Below, piece after piece: positions 47,601 through 59,600 of a stretch of DNA of 64,000 nucleotides. The stretch lies in the NCBI GenBank assembly GCA_002633005.1, contig NMRA01000082.1:650759-714758 (forward strand), given 5' to 3'. The position numbers and the translations under genes were made by a program. A model generated the notes under the pieces. The model was not told where the DNA came from and did no database searches. It worked only from the letters and a program-made list of their open reading frames with translations. The DNA is from Phoronis australis (taxonomy: Eukaryota > Phoronida > Phoronidae). How positions within the stretch are numbered: the first letter of the stretch is position 1; each line of letters starts with the position of its first letter.

Positions 47601-50600
47601 CTATAATCCGATCCCCAAATAGTAAAGTTCACTTATAGACAATTTTTGCATATCTAAAATAACTCTCAGACATTGATGAAATTCTGAATCACAGAGCCTA
47701 GATAGAAAAAAAAAATAAAAATCCTTAAATAAATAACATTAAATTGATTGCTTGGATATGTTGTCTTTGCGCTTCCTTGGGGTTTTTAGTTTCCAGTAGT
47801 ATTGAGCAATGAATTTTTGTTCTTCAAAACTGAATTGATTGCTTGTTCTGATTAGCGTGCACGTCATGACGGACGTACCCAAGTTAAAAATAAGATATAA
47901 CCATGCAGTAGGCCCGCGCATAATCTCAGTGATTCACGGGAACTGAATTTGACTTCCAGGCGTTCAGGAAGTGTGTACATTTTTGGAACACACCATCCTT
48001 TTCCCAAGCCACTAGAAACTGGACTAGGCATTTTAAAACAGCACCAGAGACACTACACCACGGACTTCGGGACCTCATCTTTTCAAAAATCTCCTTCAAA
48101 GAATAAACATAATAAAATGAAATTATCCAGAAACTGGGTCAGAGTAAAATGAATCTTGGCCTTAGATCGAGAGCAGACGGTCGGTATGAGCTTCCTTTCT
48201 CAAGTGAATCATAGTTGAGCTGACCAGCAACTAGCTTTAGTTCATCGGGAATTTCGTATCTTCACACTGTTTGATCTCACCTACAGTATAGCTACTTGAG
48301 GCAGCTCTCCTCGCTACCGGTCCGTGTACTAGACACATTCTTACTCTCCGTCTTCGTTCACGGTTGCTCAACGCTTGATGGCTTCATCCCCGGGATTGTC
48401 CGACAGACGGATCCAGGATTTTGAGTTGGGGTGCAGGGCAGAGTATTAGCCAGAGTATTACTCGTCAGAAATTCGCACCTCCGAATTGCCAAATGGAATC
48501 CGGGGCATGGCCCCTTGGTCACCCCTAAATCTGCCACTGTGATCCCACCTAGGTCGGACGTGGGAGATTCGGTACAAATATGGTAGCATCGGGAGCACGG
48601 GGGCAAGTGACGGGAGGTAGTGACGATAAGGTGGGGGTTGTTTGGCGAAGTCGAAATGGTTTGTTTCTCCCCAATAATATTTGCCTTCCCACGAGCCTGA
48701 AAGAATAAACCATATGCCACTCTTTGTCAGCTTTTGGAAGTCCTCCGCGTATGTAAATAGACACACTCGTTTATCTTCAATCCGTAATCAATATTTATAT
48801 TGTTTAGCTTCTTAAGCCATCGATATTCAACGTTAGAAAACCACAAGGTGAATACCGCCTTATTAAACATTATTTGCTTATGCATTTTGAAAGATTGTCA
48901 GTATTGAAAGGCAGAAGTGTCTACTGCAGCGTATGGTAGGGGAGTTTACGCTTAGTTGGTTATTGCTTGCACCCCACAATGCGGTCATCATAACTGTGTC
49001 CGACTCTGTCGCCGCGCTTTCTTTGATCTTGATTAAAGCTTCAGCTTATTGGTGATGGACCAATGGAAAAAATTCTAGCTCATTTTTACAAATGCGTCTT
49101 ATTGTTATAAGCCCATTACTAACATCTTCCTAAAATCAGCTTTGACCAGTCATTAACGTTGCACTTGTGACAGTTGTAAAGTATATTTGAACATGCTCCG
49201 TGGTTGAGAATGTTGCCCTTTGACGTCTCTGTTCTGTGAGAAGTGTCCGTTTTCTTCTCTTTTTGTTGGCTGGTGTTAAAACACGACCTAACAGACGACG
49301 TCCACCTACTGCATTAAGAGGCCACAGCTTCCCAACACTGGGAGGTTGATATATCCACAGTTTGCGCTTGAACACGTGCTATTAACAAAGCATGGGCTTT
49401 CCTGTAAGTCTGGTTCCAGAGGTAAGTTATCCTTAATGTATGTCCTTGGGATTCACCAACAGTCCATCAGGCGTGTGGGTAATGATTTTGTATGTTCTAG
49501 GCAAACCTGCCTGAGTTAAAATTTTATTGTTGGAGATACGATCCTACCATTTGCTGCTAAGTATCCTTCTCATGCAGCGGAAATGTATTTTGCTACAGGA
49601 TACATTAGATAAGAAGAACAAGGACCCTTCAGAAATAGAAGACCTTTCCTTCCAACCCACACGATTCAAACTAGGAAAGGTCGACGTTGGAGTTTCTGGT
49701 TCTTTCTGGAATTTTAAAGCAAAGATGACAATTTCAGGTAATTATGAAAGGAGGGCTTTTTAGATGCCTTCTTTTATTTTTGCCTACCCTAAAGCGTCCT
49801 CACCGACTACAGAAGACAAGTTCTTAAGTGTAATTTGCAAGGTCCAAGTATGTTAAATTGCAAAAATATCTTCAAGGTATTGCTATATGGATGTATTTTA
49901 TTCAAATTATCGTATAGTTTTAGCTTCACTAATTTTAAAAAAGCGAAAACAAAAAATCCATGAAAAGTTGACCTTTCACAACGTGACATGGTGTTGGGAA
50001 CACAAGCTAGATCATATCCCATAATGCAGTTCACCACCATTATATGACAGTACAGACGAACAAAGACCGTCCAATCTTGGCGTGTTTTAGCAATGGTGCG
50101 TTCGGTGTGTGTGTGTGCGCTGTTCTAAAACCTCCCAGGTGGAAGGAGTGAGTCCATTTAAATTCCCAAAAGACAAGCATCTGGCCTTGTAATGGCACGT
50201 TTTCGTAGGCACTGCTTGTCTTTGGAAAATGATTTTCGAGTCAGTCCTCTGTCGGAGCCGAAATATGCTCCGATCATTTTGAAGACGGCTGCTTCGACGA
50301 CAAACACATCATGAAGGTTGAAGCTGGTTTTGTAAACAGGTAATTAAGTTACCTTGATAAATTTGATGTCTAAGAATATATGATGCATTTGAAAGATTTT
50401 GTTATAAATGGATAAAACTAAAAGCCGCAGCAAAGAAAGCTAATCTCAAAAGGTGCATGCATTTTGAAATGAATGCAGACTATAAAAAAACTAAAACACG
50501 TTGGTAACTCAATTCCAAGGTATTGATTATTTGATTACTTTAAAAAGTAATCTGCTTCAAAAAAGGATTAAAATCTATTTTTGACTTTTGCTTGAAGGTT

Positions 50601-53600
50601 ATAAAGGTAGGCGAAAACTTGCAATTAGATATCGTCATGTATTACTTTAATAGTGGACTAATCTGGATTCAAGATGTTTTTTACTTCGGAACTGCAGCTG
50701 TTGTGCTTTTCAGAGTATGTAAATGAAGTAGGGGAGAACACCTTGCACCGAAACAAAAGAGAAGCTGGTAATCATGAAATTCGCTGAGGCAATGATGCCC
50801 CTCCAATACCGACTGCTGGTGCACCAGATGTGTCCAATGAGGATTCCGTGGCACAGATGAGCATCCATTATCCAGATGAATTCAGATTGGCTGCTTAGTC
50901 AATGGACAGCACTGGAATTTCTTTCCGTCACATAAGTGACAGTCACTACCAATGTTTTAGATTAAGTTTTTGATAGTGGTACAGGTGCGACAATATCTTC
51001 CGAATTGTACGACAGAATAATCACTTGCACAGAACTCGAACATTTTCCTGGGAATTTTTGAGTGAGTGGTACAAGCACAACCTCCATATTTCCCACTTTC
51101 TACACACGTGCGTAATTTTTGTGTTTTCATACCATGTCATAGATATCTAAAGCTATTGCATACTGGAGCTTTTGGGTTGAGATTCAGTGGTTGCTGTGCT
51201 GTGTTAGTTGGTATCTCATTGACTCACAGTAGAACTCGCTAAGTTGGATCCAGTGAGACTGAGATATTTCATCAAAGTCAGCGTTATTTGGAGGCGTTAC
51301 TGCGGAATTTATGCTAACCTTTCGAAAGTACCCACTGAAGCACTACCAATTTAAAGAGTTCTACTGTATAAGGAGAGGGCCAGGAGAATCAGTCTCGACC
51401 TCAGACAATGGCTCAAATTCAAAACTTGATTTTTATGTAACAGCCATACTGTTCAATATGTTCGCTTCAAGCACACAAACTGGAATCCAGTGAGACCAAT
51501 GCCTCTGTTTACCTACTGTAGGTAAAACATAAGATTGATTGATGTTGAGTTTAGAGGTTTATAATGTAGTCCTAGTTAAATTACACTTGTTATCACCATG
51601 TTATTAAAAGTAACCAGATTGATGAGCATCAATAAATGCCACTGGCTGCGTCAACTATTTACCATTCTGAAACCACACAAGTCTATTTATGGAGTGCCAA
51701 CATAAGTTTCATGCCGCTGAGGTGGCGCTGCGATTGCATTTGTTTGTTACGATGTTTTTTCTATGGAATTTGCCACTAAAACTTTTTGCAACTCATCCGC
51801 ATTGCATAAGGCTAGTCCCCAACTTTTAGTAGTAGAATACATAGGTCATGTGCAGGAGTTGGCATTCCAGGGCTAAGACAACAGTTGATATCTATAAATG
51901 GATGAAACTTTAAAGAAAATCCGTGGAACTCAAAGTCCTCCTCATGTCCTGGCGGAAGGTAGAAGCTCTGACGCAGGCTACTGGAAAAGCTGGAATAACA
52001 CCACGGACAATTCGTTCTAAGTGACCGTGTACCCATCTTTGGAACTGTCTGTAGGTCACGTGTCGCATACTTTTATTCAAGGGTCTGTCATAGCGGCTGC
52101 ATATGACTAAATTATAAAATTCCGATTCTTTCATCCTCTTCTTTACACTTCCCAGTCGAATATTCCAAAGTGGTTCTCATTCACTCCCTTGCATACATTT
52201 ATTCACTCTTTAGTAACACCTTGCTCAGTCTCAGAGAAGTAGGAGACGATTTAATGCAATGCTGAAACTTGCAATTTTCCCTTTAAGAAAATTTCAATCA
52301 CGAAGCTGATGAGCCGTTGCACGTGATCTTCTATGAATTGAGATACGAGGTTATCTCAAACCTAACTCATATACATGTATCAAAAACAGGCGATGCTATT
52401 TAGTTAAAGACAATTTATGTATCTTGGGAGAGAAAGAAAAATAAAAAAAGAAAATGTGAATTATATTGTGGCATTATTTTTAGTATTACGTTACCGCATG
52501 TTTAAAGTCAAAAATATATTTTCAAGAAATGTATATTTGTAACAAAATAACAGCTCCTCCGATTTTATTAAACCCTTTTTAGGTTTGAACATAGCAATAT
52601 GCCTATCAAAACGTCAGATAACCGAGACATGAATGAATTTGGGTGAGGGTTTATATCTGTTTTTCATGCTGCTGAAAACAAACAATACCCCGGTGCATTT
52701 GTCTTGCGTTTTTAATGGTCGTACACATGCATAAGGGATCAAAAACTACGTTTCGTCTTTCGCGGCATTGTTATATGGTACGTACATGTATGTGCTCAAT
52801 AATAGGGCAACTCACTAAATGAAAGAGGGTGTGAATTGAGCGATTGCCAGGATTTTGATTGACAAGTTAACTGACCAATCAGAACACACTATTTTTGACA
52901 CGCCTTCGTGTGCCTTATTAAGCCGCCATTTTACTTGATGAACTACAGTGTACACGTTATCGTTACAGCTTGTTTTAGACTACAGGTCAAGAAATTATGC
53001 GATAAGAATAGTGAAACGGTGTTGCTATGACGTGTGTAATTCCGACAGCCGTTATGCAGCTCGAGAAGAATATGCTGTCACTTTTTGGAAATTCTCTAAT
53101 CCGAAAATTGATGTCGAAAAGTGTAAACGATACATGTAGATCAAACTCTGTTGACTGGCACATAAGCAGATGAACTTGGCAATGTAGCTTGATTCACAGA
53201 TGTGTAACGAACAAAAATGACGCCGTTTCTATTCTCCGTTACAATGGCATTAAAACACCACAGCTCTAAATATGTAAATAACTTTGTATAGCAACGTACA
53301 ATTCAGTTAATGTTATGAATATAGCAATTATAACTATAATTATAAACAAAAATGTAGGCAGTATTGTTGTTCAGATAGTAGTTGAAGGTTAGAAACAAAT
53401 GGAATTATGCGCTCATTTTGTGGTTGTTGAAACATGATACTTAGATTGATGAAGGTTTAATAAATAAATTTGAGTTTTTTTTTTGTAAATAGTCCAGTGG
53501 CGAATCTATGATATCACAAGGGGGGCCCAACATTTTGTCTGTAAGCATTTGCTCAAAGCACGATTGTAGATGCGCACAGCACCGAATGGGGGGAGGTCGG

Positions 53601-56600
53601 GAGGGGGGTTTGCCAAGGGAATTTTTCTGTTTTTCCTCTAAAAATCAAGCATTTTCCTTGATTCCCGAAGTATTATCAGAGAAAAAAAGGCAAAAAAGTA
53701 GGAGAAAGTATCAAACAGGAAACACTGCAAGCGCCACAGGCTCGAACTCAAGACTTGGCGGATAGAGCGCGCGTGCTTTACCACTGCACCACCACGATTT
53801 AACTCCAACTTCGATACTAAGAGGCCTATTTGTTTATGGTCCACAGCCTTTGCGCGCAAAACCTTCTTTTTGTAATGCTTATTACATGTTTGTATTTTGT
53901 GCAATCAGTTCGTAACAAATTTGTGGTATTTAAAATAGTCTTCAATTGCCCAAAAGACCAAATCCGTTTTTGTGTTTGCAATAATGACCCGATTGCTTTG
54001 GAAATCGTCTTAAGTTAACTTTTGACAAAGAGAGAATTATGAGTTTCTCAGTGATTCACTAAGGATTCGATTAAAATTGACATCTTACCAGTAACCTGTT
54101 TTTTCATCATCACAAATATTCCATTTTCTTTAAAAAATAAGTAATTTTCTTCATTTCGCAGTGGAGCAGACGACGGAAACGGAGTCGTAGTGCGCAGCGT
54201 CACTGCCGGTCGCCTGTGACATCACGGAGAGCCTATACTTAGCCTTAGTTCCGTTACAATTGCGCCGTGTTCCGAATTTGAAACTTGAAATTGGATCTGA
54301 CCCCCCCCAAACACTAAAACTGCACACATTTAAATCTTTTTTCAGCTGCATAATTTTAATTACCGGGGTTAATAAAATTATTGATGAATCTTCAATGATT
54401 GTGTTCAAAATATCTTGAAATCTAAGGCGTCGTACATATACTTACGACTTAAATGTACATACCCGGCTTTACATGAACGCATTGCGGTATGTCATGTTGA
54501 ACGTCTCGGTTTCGTCTGCACTTCTTAGAATATAACGCTTTGAAGGAAATTGGTAAGATTGGACGTCATTTCCTCCCACTTGGTCCTCATGATTCGGTAA
54601 ATCTGTCAATCACTGGTAATTCAACAGTTTTAAAGGAGCATGCCACCCAAAGAACAACTTAATTTGTATCAATTTAGATCAAGTAATTCTACTCCAAAAC
54701 GCCAAGTACGGTTGCGTTACCTGACGGCAGACGGAGGTGTCGAAATTATCCAATGACGTAATTGGTTTCACACGCAGTCTGTTCAGCAGTTCACAACACG
54801 GGTTACTGGTGTCAGCTTATCGCTTGAATTCATCGTTTAACACAAAAAATCATCAAACTTCGATGTAAAACCCTTAAAGATGCACCGAGTTCTTATAAGA
54901 ACGTGTTGTTTTATTTCGCTGTTACGGATTTATTGGTATTTGGACACACCGTAGCCTACAAAGTTCGGCAGGCCAATATCGTGGTCCATAGCATGAGTTT
55001 GGGGTATGTTCGGAGATAAATTCGAAGTATTTTCCGTGAGATACAGACAGGAGAGCCTAGATCTGTGTTGTTTAGACTTGTGATTTTTTTTAGTTCTCAA
55101 ACGCTTGTTATCCTGGCCAGTGGCTCGGAGACCCATCAGGCCCGTCACAGCGGCCGGCTGGCCCCGGGGCCAGTGGCTCGGAACCTGATAAGACATCACG
55201 AATATAAACCAGCGAAAGTTGGAAACCAAACTTCCAGTCAAGAAAATACTATACTGGTGAGCCAAAGTAATGTGCACGTGATTATGTTGGTGAATTACGC
55301 ACGAAACTCCAAATCTACTTTCTCGTCGGGGGCCGCGAATTCAGGTTCCGCTTTGGCCACAGCACCGTCAGGGCAGAAGTTGTACATTGACAATCGGCAT
55401 TATTTTAATAATGTAAATGTAAGTAAAGACTCCCCTAACACAAGGTCGTGGGATGGAAAACGACTGAGTTGTTTCACAACAGTTTTGATAGCAAACACTT
55501 AAATTAGCATGAGCTCACACGGCCTCGGTGTCCCGTCAATTAGTTTCATTGCACCTAAAGCTGGTAACGCAGTGATTTATTCACTGCTGCCTTCTCAAAT
55601 CATTTGAACTCACGAACACTCCAAAGGCATTACAAATTGCATCTAATGAGGCAGACTTTTTTAAGTTTTATATAAGCATTGGTTAGGGTGAGAATAATTC
55701 ATTTTGAAACAGAACGCTCAGTAACAAACATCGAAATGGCAATCCCGTGTGCCTTAGACGAGAGCTCATCAGTCGAACCCGACGAAGACTTCGCAGGGGG
55801 ATCGTTAAGTTCCACAGTCTATCAATTCAAACAGGAATACAGTGATGAAGAGGCGCCGTAAACAAGCTCAGGCAACGGAACGTATGGATAGTTATTTGAT
55901 AAGCCGGCATTCGTCGACGACTGCTGGTCACAGACACGGAGATGTTTTACGGCCTTATACTTGCTATTTACAGCGTACTTTTCATTCTTCACTACCACGA
56001 GCCATTTTCTAAGCATTTCGGACTCTCGAGGAAGTCGAAAAAAACGATATACCCGCTTTCCTCGCAGCTGCATAGCGGGAATGATGCACCAACATATCGG
56101 CTTTCACTCTGCAAATGAGCCACTGACGTCGCTAGCGTCGTTTCTCACCTTCCTCACATGTTAACGCGACAATTCTTGGCAAGATAAGGTCGACCGTATT
56201 CGTGGCTATGTGGATATAGACCGATTAAGACGTCAAAAAAAGACTAATTAAATCGGGTGGCATTCTCCTTTAAATTATAAACAGCTATTAAGTATTTTGA
56301 CTTGTCTAATAATTGTCCTTTCAAGTACCTGAAGAGAGAGCTTAATTTAGATCACGTGCCGAAATGACAATGGTCTCTATCTGTTGTTACTTGAAAAGAA
56401 CTGACTGTTTGTTGTACTCTGAGACTTCCTACCAAGGGTTGATCTTAGCGCATATACTTATACATGTCCGCAGAGCTAAAAGTAGAAGATTCTGGAAAAA
56501 TAAGATGTGTCATGACGTGGGCTCGTTCTGGTATAACCAAGGATTGGTTGGTTTCCCCTGAAGTTACCTTCAACGTTGTAAGTAAGTATCCTGAAATGCA

Positions 56601-59600
56601 GTGGATTCAAAGATATTGTTGGCTAAATGGGGGGACATTACTCACATAAATTACGTGCATAAGTTCATTCTTGTTTTGATGCGTAAAGTAATCATTTGCT
56701 GCGCAAAGTTATGATTTGCGGCGTTAAGTACTTATTTGCGTCGTCAAGTGATTATTTGTGGTGTAAATTTATGTCTAGGTCGGGAAAAATATTTGCCTCA
56801 AATAATTAGTTTACTCCGTGAACTAACAATTACTTTACGCAGCAACTGATTAATTGATTGATTAATTTAAACCAATATGTTTTACTGGACGGTGTAAAGC
56901 TGTGTTTACTTGTGACGTTATACGTTATTTTACGTCGCAAATAATTGCTTTACGCCGTAAAACTTACTTTACATGTACCTCGCAACCAATTAATTTATGT
57001 AGCAAATAATTATTTAACACCCCAAGTAATCACTTCACACCACAAATAATTACTTAATGCCGTAAAAATAAAAAGCTAATTTACGCAGCAAATATTCGCA
57101 TTGCTCATCGAACAAGAACGAGCGTAACGTTGTCATATTTTGCACACAAAAGAAAACAGAATGATACAACCGATTAGGTGCCTTAAACACTTGAGACGAC
57201 TGCAAACAGTACTACATAAAGTTAAGGCATGCTTCTCAATCAATTGGTCTCTTTGGTTTAAAATGTAATTGTCCAATTTGTTATCAAATCCTCATTTCAT
57301 GAGCGTGTACTTTCTTTATTGTTGTCTTTACACGTTCCTCCTTAAACCTGCAGTCCTACATTACTCATCCCACTCTGGAAATCAAAATGATGTTGCACAG
57401 GACGCTTTGCATACGGCATCAGCATTGCAAATGGAAGGCAGACGTGAACCTGTCCATTGCGATTCAAATAGCTTTCTGTCCAATTGCCAACTGATACGTA
57501 AGCAAAAAACAGAAAAAAATGCCTTCCTGCTCCGTCGCGTAGGGAAAGATCCCCAAGACGATGACCAAACAAACTGAAAATCAGAGACAAAAAGTCTTTT
57601 AAGGGCCCCTCGTTGTCCTTCACTTCCTGTCCAATTAGAGCGCATGAACACAAGCTGTCCTTCCCTGCAAGATAAGCGGCAACAAGTAGCATATCGTGCT
57701 GTAGAAGTGTAGGCCAGAAGTTAAGAATCTGACGACATAAATCGCCTGGACATGTGCCTCCGTTGTGATTTTGGCAATGAGAAAGTTTGTGCGCAGTAGA
57801 AATGGTTTCCCTGCAACTGGGTTGCGTACTGGTGACCTCGTACAGTGTAAGTTGTCTGCAGGTCTTGCACAAACAAGCTGACGCTAGGGCCCACCACCCG
57901 CGTGTGCTGCAAAGTCGGTGCAATAGCATGGCAAAGGGTTCGAATGATGACTTTCATATGGGCACTACCTTCCAAGAGAAGAACCGCGTGACCTGAAATC
58001 CAGAGGGAGAGAAGACGGCCGACATGTCAGTGGGAACTGATCCTGGTGATTCCAACAGGGAAGCGTTAGCAGTGACTACCAGGTCTCAGACAAAATGGCG
58101 AAAAGAGGATGTTCTAAGGTATGTTACTGCAAACGGTTAACATAAAGAAGGCGTTTGATGTATCATACAGGTGGTGGACTAAAACAGTTCAAAGAAATCC
58201 ATCATTAAGATTCACCACGAAGAAACTGTGAGCAGGCTGAAGCCGAGGTCGAACGAAAGACCATGGGCAATACGTCATACCTGATAGAGGTTCACCGAGG
58301 GAAACTCTATCGGTTGTTTAATGCAACGGCGGTCACGAGGTGAAACAAGTTGTCGTAGCGAACACTTTACAGAAGGCTGTGATGAGGCCCGCCCATGAGT
58401 CCGTACTCGATCGACGGCTCGGTGTTACGAAGAAAACTGGCCGGCAATACCCCCAATTTTTATTGGCCAGGAGTGGCATCAGAAGTGACCCGATACGGTA
58501 GATCACGCGACATCTGTCACAGGACAATCCCGAAATGTCGAGTGACCAATGCTCCGCTGGGAGAGATGTACTTCACGGAGGAGTCTTTCAAAAGGATCTC
58601 TTTTGATCCAGTTTTCGACAGACAAATTGTACATACTCATGGTGTTGTATTTCGCCACCAGGTACATGGAAACATTGAGCAACCGAAGATCGATAAAGAG
58701 CGTGTGGCTTAAACCTTGGTAGAAGCCTTTAAGAGAGTAGGGTTCCCGCGAGAGACTGTGAGTGATCGTGGAACGCAGGTCACAGCAGAAGTGATGAAGG
58801 ACGTCATAAGGCTCGTTAGTGCACAACAGTTGTATAGGAGCATCTAAAACCGAGGAGTAGTATTAAGTGAACCTCAATCCTGGTAGACGTCAACTAAAAT
58901 GAAATCGTGCGTTGCAAACTTGATATTTCCGAGGTCGTGTCGGGAGGCGTGAGCATAACCAATAACTGGGGCCCTTTCGAGCCATCTCTTCATCCCAGAA
59001 GCTCAAATGTAATCGCAAAACTTAACACCTGTGAAATATGACAGTTCGATGTGAAATGCGTGTGCTGTTGAACACCTATTTGATGCCTTCACTTGAAAGG
59101 AATTTGCATCAATTATTTGAAACAAGTTGCTTACGGAACTTTGGGGAAATTTAGGGGAGAGTTGGGCACATTCAAGGTTAAAGCATGTGCTTCCCCAGCT
59201 ATGAGGTTTTGGACTCTAGATCAAACGTTACCTTTATAACGTCTTATAACACACAGCTTATGGTAAGTGTAACTATTGAAGTGAAGAAATAAGCAGTGTA
59301 TCAGACGTGCGCAGGCCTCATGGTTGGGCCCATGGCACGAAACACCCGAGGTAAATGCACGAGAGCCCCTTTATGGTTCTTCGTGAAAAATGTTTCCAAG
59401 TCTGCATGTCTCCATTAAGAAGACAGACAGCGCCAGACAATGGAAGTAGGTTATTTACGAGTATTTGTGGTCTACTAATATTTGACTCACTTGCAACCGC
59501 TTTCAGATACTTTATCAACTGTTTTACTCAGTCCTTTTCGTTGCTACTGCAAAAGGAGTCTCGACTGTAATGAAACGGTACCACCATTAGCATGTACAGA

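Larger units (their letters stand above)
44981..49598 (+). other. Gene 2 intron with Penelope-like and MITE remnants
   Basis: A 4.6-kb intron splitting Ig 2. It contains a Penelope-like element fragment (46386-47200) and a short GGCGGAT-family copy (48404-48539). No other exon was recognised. Confidence 0.5.
49738..56473 (+). other. Gene 2 intron, 6.7 kb, transposon-rich
   Basis: This intron lies inside Ig 2. It contains a THAP fragment (52830-53490), a tRNA-like tract (53726-53798), half of a 10-kb-spaced inverted repeat (53975-54378) and a Kolobok element (54634-56269). The remainder (49.7-52.8 kb) shows no gene. Confidence 0.55.
56582..59506 (+). other. Gene 2 intron with tandem array and gypsy remnant
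   Basis: It contains two opposed 20-bp repeat arrays (56681-56780 and 56938-57062) and a Ty3/gypsy remnant (58020-58860). A 195-codon minus-strand frame at 57342-57929 has no recognised domain and is described separately. Confidence 0.5.

Noticed and set aside
50714-50767. 54-nt phase 1-1 candidate exon with a furin-like RNKR site (NTLHRNKREAG)
   Set aside because: It would fall in the middle of Ig 2 between the E and F strands. Direct joining of 49737 to 56474 is clearly right, though an alternative isoform cannot be excluded.
53726-53798. Functional tRNA gene on the minus strand
   Set aside because: Pol III-like boxes are present, but I could not form a 7-bp acceptor stem or a clean anticodon arm, so it is listed only as tRNA-derived.
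55065-55502. 145-codon plus-strand frame in the Kolobok-like element
   Set aside because: It has no domain, lies inside a transposon and overlaps another open frame on the opposite strand.
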